Below are positions 53,483 through 62,540 of a stretch of 64,000 bases of DNA, one piece after another. Below the pieces are notes generated by a model. It saw only the letters and a program-made list of their open reading frames with translations, was not told where the DNA came from and did no database searches. The translations under genes and the position numbers were made by a program. Location: the NCBI RefSeq assembly GCF_001556865.1, contig NZ_LSJY01000169.1, positions 1 to 64,000 of the forward strand, in the 5' to 3' direction. Each line of letters begins with the position of its first letter. Positions within the stretch are counted from its first letter, which is position 1. The stretch is from Sphingobium sp. CCH11-B1. GTDB lineage: Bacteria > Pseudomonadota > Alphaproteobacteria > Sphingomonadales > Sphingomonadaceae.

Positions 53483-53997
53483 TGATCAACACCCCCAACA
53501 GATAAGTCTTTATAAAATTTTAAGCAATTGAAACCCGTTGGTCCATCGATGGACCGATATTGATATATATAGTCAACAATCTGAGCGACGACCTTATCGC
53601 CTTTCGTAATAAAAATGTCATCGCGAACAATCTTGTCGTCTACATTCGGCCTAAAATGTGATTTATTCTTGCCAAATGATGTATCGAAATCTCCAACAGG
53701 CGTATAATAGGTGCGCCCCGTCATTGGAGGGGTTTCCTGTATCTCTCTTTGATACGCAGCGGCGGATTGAGCACGATATTCACGCCACAGATCGTTATCA
53801 TGAACAATGACCTTCATGTTCTGCTTGCATATCCGTTCATGCTCTTCAATCATGTTATTGTTCATTGAACATCCTTGAGTGGCGATGGCTATCAGCGAAA
53901 TCGATACGATCATTAATTGTCGATAATATGGAACGCGCCCACGATGCGGTTTCGCCTCGTAGGTATGGAAGTTCGCGTTGTCGGAAATGAACGCCAT
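53479..53997 (-). CDS. predicted lipoprotein immediately upstream of the RTX gene
   Basis: A 172-residue protein from the ATG at 53997 (GGGAAAG upstream). A short cytoplasmic stretch precedes a hydrophobic helix ending in a lipobox-like ATQGCSMNN (Cys43). The mature part is polar (EEHERICKQNMKVIVHDNDL; DKIVRDDIFITKGDKVVAQI) with Cys residues that could pair. Its stop overlaps the RTX start (ATGA). Tight coupling to a lipase-bearing effector suggests a specific chaperone, inhibitor or immunity protein, but no family is recognised. Confidence 0.65.
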   Translation of the reverse strand: MAFISDNANFHTYEAKPHRGRVPYYRQLMIVSISLIAIATQGCSMNNNMIEEHERICKQNMKVIVHDNDLWREYRAQSAAAYQREIQETPPMTGRTYYTPVGDFDTSFGKNKSHFRPNVDDKIVRDDIFITKGDKVVAQIVDYIYQYRSIDGPTGFNCLKFYKDLSVGGVDQ

Positions 53998-53998
53998 A

Positions 53999-54427
53999 TT
54001 AGTTCTTTCCCTGAATTCTTTCGAGCAAATGGAGTCTTGCCTTCGCCTCGGCCAGTCCGGGCGTTTTCGGGCCTCTGTCCGCCTGCATGACCCGGCCCAT
54101 GCTTCCATCTCCAATTGGTGGGACATACACCCACACAGACCCACCGCTGTCAGACGCCGCAAGGCGATACATGTCTCGGGCCTTCTCGATATCGCGCCCT
54201 ACACCTAGCCCTTCCTCGAATCTGATTCCCAGTTCGAGTTGCGCCTGCTTGTCTCCGGCGCGCGCGCGGGCAGCTAGTCGCTGCAATTCAGGATTGGTCT
54301 GGCCTGCAGCGAGGGGAACGCTCATGAAGCTGGCTCTGCTCGCGCAGGCCTGCAGCGTCAGAAGGGCTGTGGCTGCGGCGATCCCGGCGACGAGCCGGCG
54401 TCTCACGCCCGCGTTTTGTGATGCCAT
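53999..54427 (-). CDS. Sel1-repeat lipoprotein, copy B
   Basis: A 142-residue protein with a lipoprotein signal (GIAAATALLTLQACASR, Cys28) and one Sel1-like repeat (QLELGIRFEEGLGVGRDIEK, ARDMYRLAASDSGGS). It is homologous to the first ~140 residues of the protein at 55247 (SYMGIPLQ versus SFMSVPLA; LGMRFENG versus LGIRFEEG). It follows a broken HlyD copy just as copy A follows the intact hlyD-like gene. Probably an envelope lipoprotein that assists the secretion system. Confidence 0.7.
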   Translation of the reverse strand: MASQNAGVRRRLVAGIAAATALLTLQACASRASFMSVPLAAGQTNPELQRLAARARAGDKQAQLELGIRFEEGLGVGRDIEKARDMYRLAASDSGGSVWVYVPPIGDGSMGRVMQADRGPKTPGLAEAKARLHLLERIQGKN

Positions 54428-54455
54428 ACGACCTCGCTCAAGCTTAACCTTAGCC

Positions 54456-54690
54456 TCACTGCTCTCGCCCTGCCTGTTGGATGCTCCTTTGAAGCGGACT
54501 GAAAAGGTACGATATGATTCTTCGAGTACCGGTTTTGACATCCACCGTTGCTGCCAGACCAGGGGTTGGCGCGTACTGAGAGTTGTTCGCGTTAATAACG
54601 TTCTTCTCCAGAGTGATGGTAGCAACATAGACCAGCCCTAAATCTTTATCCTGCACAGTATCTCAACTAATTGATCGCACTCTTACCGGT
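54456..54690 (-). pseudogene. remnant of a second HlyD-like adaptor gene (C-terminus only)
   Basis: The minus-strand frame ending at 54456 reads VQDKDLGLVYVATITLEKN, then APTPGLAATVDVKTGTRRII and SYLFSPLQRSIQQAG, closely matching residues ~391-464 of the intact HlyD-like protein at 56607-58001. Upstream, the match continues as V-R-S-I-S but the next Arg codon (CGC in the intact gene) is TGA, then D-T-V-Q. The N-terminal ~390 residues are gone. So this is a decayed duplicate, not a working gene. Confidence 0.82.
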
Positions 54691-55254
54691 GCCGTTAATT
54701 GAATTTTTGATGAACTGTATTGCTATCAGCATCTTTGTAGTCCCCCACCAGAAGTTATCGGATGCAATTGCATTATCAATACCTTCAATCCCCGATATCG
54801 GGCGTTGGCCGGTCCTGTCCTGGATCGTGGCGGCGCCTTCGGATATCTGGTAATATTGGAAGTCAAGGACAACAACGGCCCCATCGCGGTACTGCTCAGG
54901 ACGCCGCCCCCATCCGTCTTTTGGCGTTTCGGCTGTTCCAACGGTTGCGAAAAAGGCCTTCGTAAATGGGTCGGCTGTGCCGTCGATCACGGTGCTCACG
55001 AGACCGTCGATGCAGTTGAAGTAATAGTCGTCCGCCCCAACCATGATCAGCACAGGCAAGTCGGCCCTTGCTACTAGGTCCTCACGTAGAACCCAGCCAT
55101 CCCTATCGAAGTCGTATTTAAAATTTCCCTTTACAAGTGGCTGTCCATTGGTTGGAGGAGCAGGGGGCGTGCTGCTAATGGGGGTGCCGATCGATATATA
55201 CGACGATACGCCCGAGGGCCGAGGCGCTTCAATCGCTCTGGTCGGATCAGTCAT
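54667..55254 (-). CDS. hypothetical protein, 3' end fused into hlyD-derived DNA
   Basis: A 195-residue protein from the ATG at 55254 (AAAGGGGGTAAT upstream), overlapping the previous gene by 8 bases. It has a Pro/Ser/Thr-rich N-terminus and DFDRDGWVLREDL, LPVLIMVGADDYYFNCIDGL, and a late KMLIAIQFIKNSI. The last ~6 residues (GKSAIN) and the TAG stop lie in DNA that, in another frame, is the hlyD remnant, so the original 3' end was probably lost at a recombination joint. Family not recognised. Confidence 0.6.
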   Translation of the reverse strand: MTDPTRAIEAPRPSGVSSYISIGTPISSTPPAPPTNGQPLVKGNFKYDFDRDGWVLREDLVARADLPVLIMVGADDYYFNCIDGLVSTVIDGTADPFTKAFFATVGTAETPKDGWGRRPEQYRDGAVVVLDFQYYQISEGAATIQDRTGQRPISGIEGIDNAIASDNFWWGTTKMLIAIQFIKNSINGTGKSAIN

Positions 55255-56377
55255 TATTACCCCCTTTTTCGATAAACTCATCAATTACTGCGGTTGCGGC
55301 CCTTTGTCGTTCAACAAACTCATCATTTTGACAGGCGAGCAGCCAAAAAACTGAGTCGCGAATTTCTTGGCCATTCGTCAACATGCGACACATGGCTGTT
55401 TCGAATGCGTAACCTGGCAAGATTGGCCCGTCCGAGTGGACAAATTGGGCCGAGCGAAACTGTGCGACGAGCGATTTTTGCGTTCTGCTTGCCTGTCCAA
55501 GATCATCGAGCTCAATGTCAAGGAATGTCGGATGAATTTTGGCGGGCCACTTCGAGGAATGATCAGCACCTGCTGACTGGCAGTTATTAATCACCGCATT
55601 AAGTCTTCGTCTCAATAGCGCAAACTTATCAAAATAACGCACAGACCGTGCGATGTCGGGAAGGCGGTTGAGATACTCACCACAACCCGATGGTAGCGTT
55701 GATTCTAGAAGGCAATTCCATCCATCAAGAGCATAAGCGTCATAGTCTTTAGGTTCATTACCCTTTTGCCGACTGAGGCAGCGATCAGAGAAAAGTTCAA
55801 TGCGGACCAAATCGTCTAGAATTATATCGACGGCTACTTTCCGAGGAGGGCGATTGTGCGCGTCCACTGCGTCGGGCACAGTAAAGTCTCTCGCCGAGCT
55901 CGAACCAAGCTGTGATATGTCTTGAGTCCGATCCCCTGACCATTCGTTACGTTGGACTAGCTTTTCTCTCGCTGCTGCGATCCCCGCCACGAGTGGGCCA
56001 CGATTAATAAGCTGAGGCTTCACGCCATTGTTTGTAGGTACGTAGGTGATTTGAGACCCGCCGGTGGGGGTAGCCGCCAAGAAATACAGTTTCCGCGCTT
56101 TTTCCTGATTCGATGGAATTTGGTCGCCATTCTCGAACCTCATTCCAAGCTGATACTGGGCATTCTTTTCACCCGCTTTCGCTTCGCGTGCGAGAGCGGA
56201 TAATTCGCTATCAGGTTGTAAGGGTATGCCCATGTAGCTGGTTCCGCTGCACGCGGTTATGGAAAGCACTAGCGTCTGTATAGCGAATGATTTCCAGAGT
56301 GCGCATACCTTGCGTCGTGATTGATAGAATAACGTCTGTTTTAGATTCACGAACGGTGAGAAGTGTTGCGAATTCAT
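55247..56377 (-). CDS. Sel1-repeat lipoprotein with long C-terminal domain, copy A
   Basis: About 376 residues from the ATG at 56377; a frame open to 56569 exists but the extra residues look non-coding. Lipobox SITACSGTS (Cys43), then a Sel1-like repeat (YQLGMRFENGDQIPSNQEKA) shared with copy B. The remaining ~270 residues form a separate helical domain with several Cys (GWNCLLESTLPSGCGEYLNR, INNCQSAGADHSS) absent from copy B. No good ribosome site is seen. It follows the HlyD-like gene. Confidence 0.68.
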   Translation of the reverse strand: MNSQHFSPFVNLKQTLFYQSRRKVCALWKSFAIQTLVLSITACSGTSYMGIPLQPDSELSALAREAKAGEKNAQYQLGMRFENGDQIPSNQEKARKLYFLAATPTGGSQITYVPTNNGVKPQLINRGPLVAGIAAAREKLVQRNEWSGDRTQDISQLGSSSARDFTVPDAVDAHNRPPRKVAVDIILDDLVRIELFSDRCLSRQKGNEPKDYDAYALDGWNCLLESTLPSGCGEYLNRLPDIARSVRYFDKFALLRRRLNAVINNCQSAGADHSSKWPAKIHPTFLDIELDDLGQASRTQKSLVAQFRSAQFVHSDGPILPGYAFETAMCRMLTNGQEIRDSVFWLLACQNDEFVERQRAATAVIDEFIEKGGNND

Positions 56378-56606
56378 AGGAATTTGAAGAATGGACTTTA
56401 TCGCTCTCGCCTTGCTTGAGGTAGGCTTTTCCCAGACCTGGCTAAACTGATATGAAATATTGCTCGATGTTTCGGTTGTAATCTCGAATGTCGCCGCCGA
56501 CCTTAACGTTGCGGATGGTATGAGCCGAGAAAATGCTACTGAGCGCGACACAGCCGGGACCTTTCGCAATCGCCTGTTCTGCCGTAGATCTCTGCGGTTC
56601 CTTGCA

Positions 56607-58001
56607 TCATTTCTCGTGGCCGGCCTGTGCTATGCTCGTCTGCAGCGGGCTGAGCAGATAGCTGATGATACGCCGGGTCCCAGTTTTCACATCCACAGTT
56701 GCGGCAAGACCCGGGGCCAGCCCGGTCCGCCGACCGTCCGTGTCTATGTAGCTCCGCGCCAACGCGATGGTGGCGATATAGACCAGGCCGAGGTCCTTAT
56801 CCTGCACTGCATCGCGGCTGATCGAGCGAACACGGCCAGGGATCGTGCCGTAACGCGTGAATGGAAATGCCTCGAGCTTCACCGCCGCTTCCTGCCCGAC
56901 CCGCACGAAGCCGACGTCCTTGTTGAGGATGCGAACTTCGACCTCCAGCCCACCGCGGGCGGGCACCACCGTCATCAACGGCTTGGCGGCTTCTACAACG
57001 CCGCCCACAGTGTGGACCTCGAGGCTTTGTACCGTTCCATCAACCGATGAAACGAGCCGCTGGAAACGGTTCATCTGGGTGGCCTTCGTTACTTCCTCAC
57101 GACGCAGGATTGCGTCGGCCTCTGCCTTTGCAAGGTCGGTGAGTGCCGTATGCCTGGCTTGCTCACGGGCTTCGCGCCGCTGCTGGTCGAGCTTTCGCGC
57201 CTCGGCCAGGCCTCGGTCGACCTGGGCGAGGGCGATCTCACGATCCCCCGCTTCAGATCGCCGTTGGCGTTCCAGTTCCAGCAAGCGCTGTCCAGGTGCA
57301 TATCCTCTCGCGTCCAACCGGTTCATGCGGGCGATCTGGCGATCGAGTATTGGCACCGTGTCGGCAAGGCGGGCTGCGGATGCTCGTGCCGCAGTCACGT
57401 CAGCAAGAGCGGAGGAACGCGCGTCGCCCAGGCTGGCGGTGCTTGCCTCGATTTGAGCAAGTTGCGCGGCGATCAGGCGTCGTTGGGTGTCCGCGATTTC
57501 CGGCCGCGTTCCGCTGGGAGCCGTGAAATGCAAACCCTTGCCGGATAAAGCGTCGGCAATTGCCCGGTTGCGGGCGATGTCGAGTTCGGTGCTCGCCAGT
57601 GCCTTCTGCGCGGAGGCGAGGTCGGCACCGGCCAGCGTTGGGTCAAGATCTAGCAAGGCCTGGCCCCGCCGCACAAAATCGCCGTTGCGTACATAGATCG
57701 CCCGAACAACGCCTGCTCCAGGTGACTGGACCAATTTGATGTTGCCGGTCGGAATCACGCTGCCCGGCGCAGAAGCGACGACGTCGATCCTCCCGAACAC
57801 GGTCCACAGGATCGTAAGAAGCAGACCGATCGTCAGAATCCAGGCGGCCATCCGCGCCGTGGGAGACACAGGACGTTCGGCAACCTCGAGCGCGGCAGGA
57901 AGAAAATCGGCCTCACGGGAGGGGACGAAGGTCCGGCGCCATTCCCGATCCGCCCTAAGTGCTTCCTTGAGCACATCCCAATGGTGACGCCACGCGCTCA
58001 T
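56607..58001 (-). CDS. type I secretion periplasmic adaptor, HlyD family
   Basis: A 464-residue membrane fusion protein. One inner-membrane helix lies at about 46-64 (MAAWILTIGLLLTILWTVFG), followed by a lipoyl/barrel segment (IKLVQSPGAGVVRAIYVRNG), a long Ala/Arg-rich coiled coil (about 120-330) and a C-terminal domain ending TGTRRIISYLLSPLQTSI. It bridges the ABC ATPase and the TolC-like channel. Its start overlaps the ABC gene stop (ATGA), so the two are coupled. A truncated second copy lies at 54456-54690. Confidence 0.93.
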   Translation of the reverse strand: MSAWRHHWDVLKEALRADREWRRTFVPSREADFLPAALEVAERPVSPTARMAAWILTIGLLLTILWTVFGRIDVVASAPGSVIPTGNIKLVQSPGAGVVRAIYVRNGDFVRRGQALLDLDPTLAGADLASAQKALASTELDIARNRAIADALSGKGLHFTAPSGTRPEIADTQRRLIAAQLAQIEASTASLGDARSSALADVTAARASAARLADTVPILDRQIARMNRLDARGYAPGQRLLELERQRRSEAGDREIALAQVDRGLAEARKLDQQRREAREQARHTALTDLAKAEADAILRREEVTKATQMNRFQRLVSSVDGTVQSLEVHTVGGVVEAAKPLMTVVPARGGLEVEVRILNKDVGFVRVGQEAAVKLEAFPFTRYGTIPGRVRSISRDAVQDKDLGLVYIATIALARSYIDTDGRRTGLAPGLAATVDVKTGTRRIISYLLSPLQTSIAQAGHEK

Positions 58002-60187
58002 ACGTCGGCACCTCGTGCGAAACCGGCACCGCTCTGGCGGCGATGCAAATCTGCATAGCGCCCGTTATTCCGCAACAGTTCTTCGTGATTGCCGCGTTCC
58101 ACGATATGGCCAGCTTCCAGTGAGATAAGATTATCGCATTGCCGTACGGCAGAGAGGCGGTGCGCGATGATGATCACCGTACGGCCGGCGGAGATCGCCT
58201 TGAGGTTTTTCTGGATGATCTCCTCGCTTTCGGCATCGAGCGCGCTGGTCGCCTCGTCGAGAATGAGAATGCGCGGCCCAGTCACCAGCGCCCGGGCGAT
58301 GGCCAGGCGCTGACGTTGGCCGCCGGACAGGTTGGTGCCACGCTCTTCGACCGGCGTGTCGTAGCCTTGCGGCAGCCGCACGATGAACTCGTGGGCGCCA
58401 GCCAGTTCAGCCGCCGCCATCACTTTTTCGAGCGGCAGGGCTGGGTTTGCGAGCGCGATATTCTCGCGGATCGAACGGTTGAACAGCAGATTTTCCTGAA
58501 GGACGACGCCGATCTGCCGCCGCAACCATGCCGGGTCGATCTGGGCAATATCGACGCCGTCGATGAGGACGCGCCCGGCAGCGGGCACATACATGCGTTG
58601 AAGCAGCTTGGTCAGCGTCGACTTGCCCGAGCCCGAGGAGCCGACGATGCCTAGCGAGGTGCCCGCCGCTACCGTGAGGTCGATGTCTTCGAGTGTCCAG
58701 GGACCATCGAGGCCATAGCGGAACTTGACGCCCTCGAACTTAACCTCGCCCTTGAGCGAGGGGAGGGCGACGCGGCTACCGGTACCAGGTTCCACCGGCT
58801 GGTTGAGCACGTCGCCCAGGCGCTCGATCGCGATCCGTACCTGTTGAAAATCCTGCCACAGCTGCGCCATGCGGATCACCGGGCCCGATACGCGCTGCGC
58901 AAACATGTTGAAAGCGACGAGGCCGCCTACGGTCAGGTCCTTGTCGATCACCGCCCTGGCGCCAAAATAGAGGATCAGAACCATATTGATCTTGGAGATG
59001 AGCTGGATCAGCTGGCTGCCGGTATTGCCAAGATTGATGACCTTCTGGCTGGCGAAGCTGTAGCCGGCGAGCTGCCGTTCCCAACGATCCTGCCATTGCG
59101 GTTCGACAGCGCCGGCCTTGACCGTCTGGATTCCGCCGATGCTCTCGATCAGGAGCGCGTTGTTGGCTGCCGCGCGCTCGAACTTTTCCTCGATGCGCGC
59201 GCGCAGGGGACCCGTGACGAAAACAGCGACTGCGACATAGGCAGGGATCGCCAGGATCGAGATCAGGAAGAGCTGCGTGGAATAGAACCACATCACCACA
59301 AGGAAGACGATCGTGAAGAGGGGATCGATCAGCACCGTCAGCGATGAGTTTGTAAGGAACTCGCGGATCGTTTCGAGCTGTCGTACCCGCATGGCGATGT
59401 CACCAACCCGGCGTGCTTCAAAATACGCCAGGTTAAGGCCAAGCAAGTGACGGAAGAGCTTGGCGCCCAGCTCGACGTCGATTTTCTGGCTGGTTTCCGA
59501 ATAGAGCCGGGTGCGCAGCCACCCGAAAAGAGTTTCCCACACCGAGACGACGCCAAAGCCGATTACCAGGATCGTGAGCGTGTCGAGCGTATTGTGGACA
59601 AGCACCTTGTCGATGACATTCTGGAAGAACAGCGGCGAAGCAAGGCCCAGAAGATTGATGCCGAGCGTCACCAGCAGCACCTCACCGATCAGGCGGCGAT
59701 ATTTGACGATCTGGGGGATGAACCAGGAAACGTCGAATGCGCGCGTGACGCCGCCAATGCCTTCACGGGTTGTTACCAGCAGAAGTTCGCCCGACCACAT
59801 GGCCTCGAGCGCCGCCCTGTCGACCTTCATGATCTGGGGCTGGACGCCTTCCGAGCTGTGGCATGGCGGCTGGATCAGGGCTTCATCGTCGCTGATCCGG
59901 GCAATGATGAACCATCCTGACGGGCCGTTGGCGAGTGCGGGAAGGGGTGTTTGCCGCAGCTTGTCATAGGAAGAGCGAACGGATTTAGCCCGAACGTCGT
60001 CCTGGCGCTTGGCAATGCGCTTGAGATCGTCGGCGTCTACGCCGCGGTCATGGCCAAGGCTATGACGCAGCTGTGCCGGGTCCACCGCGATGCGGTGAAG
60101 CGCAAGGAGCGTCGCATAGGCAATGAGGCCCGAGTCGTCTTGCCCCGCCGTCTCGGCTGAAGGTTCAGTCGCCTGGTCGGGGATCAT
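57998..60187 (-). CDS. type I secretion ABC permease-ATPase, HlyB-like with C39-like domain
   Basis: A 729-residue protein. Residues ~20-140 are a C39 peptidase-like domain without the catalytic Cys (DSGLIAYATLLALHRIAVDP), i.e. a HlyB-type substrate-binding domain. Six membrane segments (~165-450) follow, then the ATPase: Walker A GSSGSGKS near 516, LSGGQRQRLAIA near 624, Walker B ILILDEATSALD near 645, IIIAHRLSAV near 675. A degenerate C39 domain is what is expected for transporters of uncleaved RTX proteins. Overlaps both neighbours by 4 bases. Confidence 0.94.
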   Translation of the reverse strand: MIPDQATEPSAETAGQDDSGLIAYATLLALHRIAVDPAQLRHSLGHDRGVDADDLKRIAKRQDDVRAKSVRSSYDKLRQTPLPALANGPSGWFIIARISDDEALIQPPCHSSEGVQPQIMKVDRAALEAMWSGELLLVTTREGIGGVTRAFDVSWFIPQIVKYRRLIGEVLLVTLGINLLGLASPLFFQNVIDKVLVHNTLDTLTILVIGFGVVSVWETLFGWLRTRLYSETSQKIDVELGAKLFRHLLGLNLAYFEARRVGDIAMRVRQLETIREFLTNSSLTVLIDPLFTIVFLVVMWFYSTQLFLISILAIPAYVAVAVFVTGPLRARIEEKFERAAANNALLIESIGGIQTVKAGAVEPQWQDRWERQLAGYSFASQKVINLGNTGSQLIQLISKINMVLILYFGARAVIDKDLTVGGLVAFNMFAQRVSGPVIRMAQLWQDFQQVRIAIERLGDVLNQPVEPGTGSRVALPSLKGEVKFEGVKFRYGLDGPWTLEDIDLTVAAGTSLGIVGSSGSGKSTLTKLLQRMYVPAAGRVLIDGVDIAQIDPAWLRRQIGVVLQENLLFNRSIRENIALANPALPLEKVMAAAELAGAHEFIVRLPQGYDTPVEERGTNLSGGQRQRLAIARALVTGPRILILDEATSALDAESEEIIQKNLKAISAGRTVIIIAHRLSAVRQCDNLISLEAGHIVERGNHEELLRNNGRYADLHRRQSGAGFARGADV

Positions 60188-61869
60188 GGCTTGGTTCTCG
60201 GGGTGGCGGTTGAAGGAGAGCGGGTTTCTGAGGCAGTCGGTCCGCCGCGCATGAGGTCCAGGGGGGCCTGGGCGGGCGAAGCTGCCGCAGGAAGGGCGCT
60301 TGCCTGCGATTCGGGCATCTCAGGGGCGCGAGGCCTGCCGCTCGGAGCACCGAGCCTGTCAATCGTGCGAATGACGCCGCCCCAGGGGACGGCGCTACGC
60401 CGTTCGACTTTTTCGAGATAATCGTCCGGGGCATAAACGGGCGGGTTGGCAAGCAGCCGCTTCGTCTCAAGTTGGCCCAGATGGCGCAACAGGATGGCTT
60501 GCGCGACATAGCGGTCCCGCTTGCTGCCTAGCAGGGCAATCTGCGTCTCATTGAGCGAATTCTGCGCGTAGAGTACGTCGAAAGTGGACCGCAGCCCTTC
60601 GCGATACTCCTCGAGCGTGCCCTCATAATAAATGCGGGCCGCCTGCACCTGCAAATCCTGCGCCAAGGCATTTCGATCAGCCGTCACCCACTGATTCCAG
60701 GCATTGACGATCGCCTGGACCAGTTGCCGCCGGGTTGCTTCGATACGAAGCGTATCGGCGGTCTGGCGATTGCGAGCCTGGGCAACGGCCGAGCGGATAC
60801 GACCACCCGCGAACAGAGGGATCGTCAGGGTGGCGCGTCCGGTAAATGTGACGTCCTGATCTGCGCGGTCGAAATGCGCGGCCGGACCGGTCGTGCCGGC
60901 CGTGCCTCTGATCGATAGTTCGGGACGGCCTTCCGCTTGCGCAGCCGCGATCCGCGCCTGAGATGCATGGGCGGTTGCAATGGCAGCGGCAAGATCCGGG
61001 TTGCTCGCTTCGGCCATCGCGAAGGCTTCGTCGGCCGTACGGGGCAAATCCGGTAGCCCCGGCTCCTGCGCGAGATTGCCCGGCTCGCGGCCGACGATGG
61101 CCGTGAACGCCGCGCGACTGGATTCCAGCTGGGTTTCGGCGGCATTGAGCTGCACACGTGCCGCCTGTACTTGCGTCTCAGCCTGCGCAATGTCGGTTCT
61201 GGTGAGTTCACCGGCATCGCGCCGCGCGGCGATTTCGTCGAGGGTAGCTTCCAAAGTTCGTAGATTGCGCTGCCGGATTACAAGCGAACGGCCGTCGCGG
61301 CGCACATCGGTATAAGCTGCGATCAGATCGACGAGCAAATCACCCTCGGCTCCGCGCAAGGTTTCCCTTCCCGCTACGCTGCCGGCAAGGGCCGCACGCA
61401 AGGCACTTGCTGCACGGCCTCCCGTGTAAATCGGCTGGTCTATGACAAATTGGGATGCGAGATCGTTGCGCTCGATATTCGGGTCGTTGAGACGGTCCGA
61501 GAGGGGGCGGTTTGCCTGAGTGATTGCACCGGGCAATGTCAGTTCATAGCCACCTGACAGTTGCACCTGTGCCGACGGACGCGTCTGGGACATCGCTATG
61601 CCGACCTCGTCGTCGGTTGCCCGCAAATCGTAGCGGCGCGCACCTAGCCCTGGATTGGATGTAAAACTGTCCGCTATAGCGGCCGAGAGACTATCGTCGG
61701 CGGGCGGCGGCACTGGCTCTTCGTCAAAGGCAATGCGCGGGGTTGGATAGGCATCATGCGCTTTGTTCAGGCGTTGCGAAGGACCCTGGGCAGTGGCGTT
61801 GCCTGTCAGCAACAAGGCTGACGCCGTCACGGCAAGGCCGCCGATATACCGGTAGCAAAAACGCGCCAT
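60184..61869 (-). CDS. TolC-family outer membrane channel
   Basis: A 561-residue protein with a signal peptide (YIGGLAVTASALLLTGNATA) and two outer-membrane efflux repeats: first around LGARRYDLRATDDEVGIAMS, second around NPDLAAAIATAHASQARIAA, each followed by long helices. The tail after ~490 is Pro/Ala/Ser-rich, longer than usual for TolC. Its stop overlaps the ABC gene start. First gene of the tolC-hlyB-hlyD unit; the promoter should lie in 61870-62540. Confidence 0.93.
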   Translation of the reverse strand: MARFCYRYIGGLAVTASALLLTGNATAQGPSQRLNKAHDAYPTPRIAFDEEPVPPPADDSLSAAIADSFTSNPGLGARRYDLRATDDEVGIAMSQTRPSAQVQLSGGYELTLPGAITQANRPLSDRLNDPNIERNDLASQFVIDQPIYTGGRAASALRAALAGSVAGRETLRGAEGDLLVDLIAAYTDVRRDGRSLVIRQRNLRTLEATLDEIAARRDAGELTRTDIAQAETQVQAARVQLNAAETQLESSRAAFTAIVGREPGNLAQEPGLPDLPRTADEAFAMAEASNPDLAAAIATAHASQARIAAAQAEGRPELSIRGTAGTTGPAAHFDRADQDVTFTGRATLTIPLFAGGRIRSAVAQARNRQTADTLRIEATRRQLVQAIVNAWNQWVTADRNALAQDLQVQAARIYYEGTLEEYREGLRSTFDVLYAQNSLNETQIALLGSKRDRYVAQAILLRHLGQLETKRLLANPPVYAPDDYLEKVERRSAVPWGGVIRTIDRLGAPSGRPRAPEMPESQASALPAAASPAQAPLDLMRGGPTASETRSPSTATPRTKP

Positions 61870-62540
61870 GGCTCGATCCCGATCGGATCAAACGCGGTCA
61901 AAAGCGAAAAGATGGGGCATAGCCGCACAATTTTGCGTGCAGGTCGCGATCGCGGACCGACGGCCGATAACGCCAACAGCAAGAGTCTTGTACATCGAAA
62001 TTGCCAGCCCCCGAACGGCGCGGAAAAACGCTGCGCCTCATTCCCCGGATCACCTATTATCCCGTCAAGGGGCCAAGTCAATTGCTTCTGTTACGAGTAA
62101 AAAACAATCAATTTGAATGTAAGTTTTGGCGCGTTGAAGTGTTATCTCATCATTTGGCGATGAAAGTATCTTTCTGTTCGGTATGACAGAATATCATTGG
62201 TCGTGCTTCTTTAATGAGCACTGCAAATGCACTAATCAAGATTTATTGGGTCATAAAGCGTCACGCAATTAGGCGCGGACAACGTAGTCGGCGGCTCAGA
62301 CTGTCAGTAGGTTTTCTTCAATCAGCTGGCCTGTTCCGTCAGGCCATCGTCTCGATCGCAACATGGACAAGCGGCGCGGTCTGCTCGGCCATCTTCTGCG
62401 CTCGTTCTCGTTGCCCCACCGTTGATATCCCCAGCGTTGATCAAGCGCCTGAGATTTGCATTTTCCGCATCCGCGACAGGAGCCGAACTCCTCTCGGACT
62501 TCGGCTCCCATATGCTGCGGTCTGTGCGTTTCCACGCCCA
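61870..62540. other. 671-base intergenic region between two RTX-associated units
   Basis: The stretch 62080-62260 is AT-rich compared with everything around it and is the best place for the promoter of the tolC-hlyB-hlyD unit. The longer open frames (for example a plus-strand frame at 62214-62675) are antisense or unsupported. A 26-codon minus-strand frame (62339-62419) ending LVHVAIETMA has no ribosome site. Confidence 0.5.
62054..62081 (-). promoter_or_regulatory. candidate sigma70-type promoter for the secretion operon
   Basis: On the minus strand TTGACT (62081-62076) is followed after 14-16 bases by GATAAT/TAATAG (62061-62054). Spacing is shorter than ideal, and the start codon is about 185 bases downstream, so this is only a candidate. 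Confidence 0.3.

Noticed and set aside
53998..54162. 55-codon N-terminal extension of the lipoprotein at 53479
   Set aside because: It overlaps the Sel1 lipoprotein B gene in another frame; the start at 53997 has its own ribosome site and lies before a lipoprotein signal.
62339..62419. 26-codon minus-strand frame ending in LVHVAIETMA
   Set aside because: Helical and plausible looking, but there is no ribosome site or long enough frame to support it.
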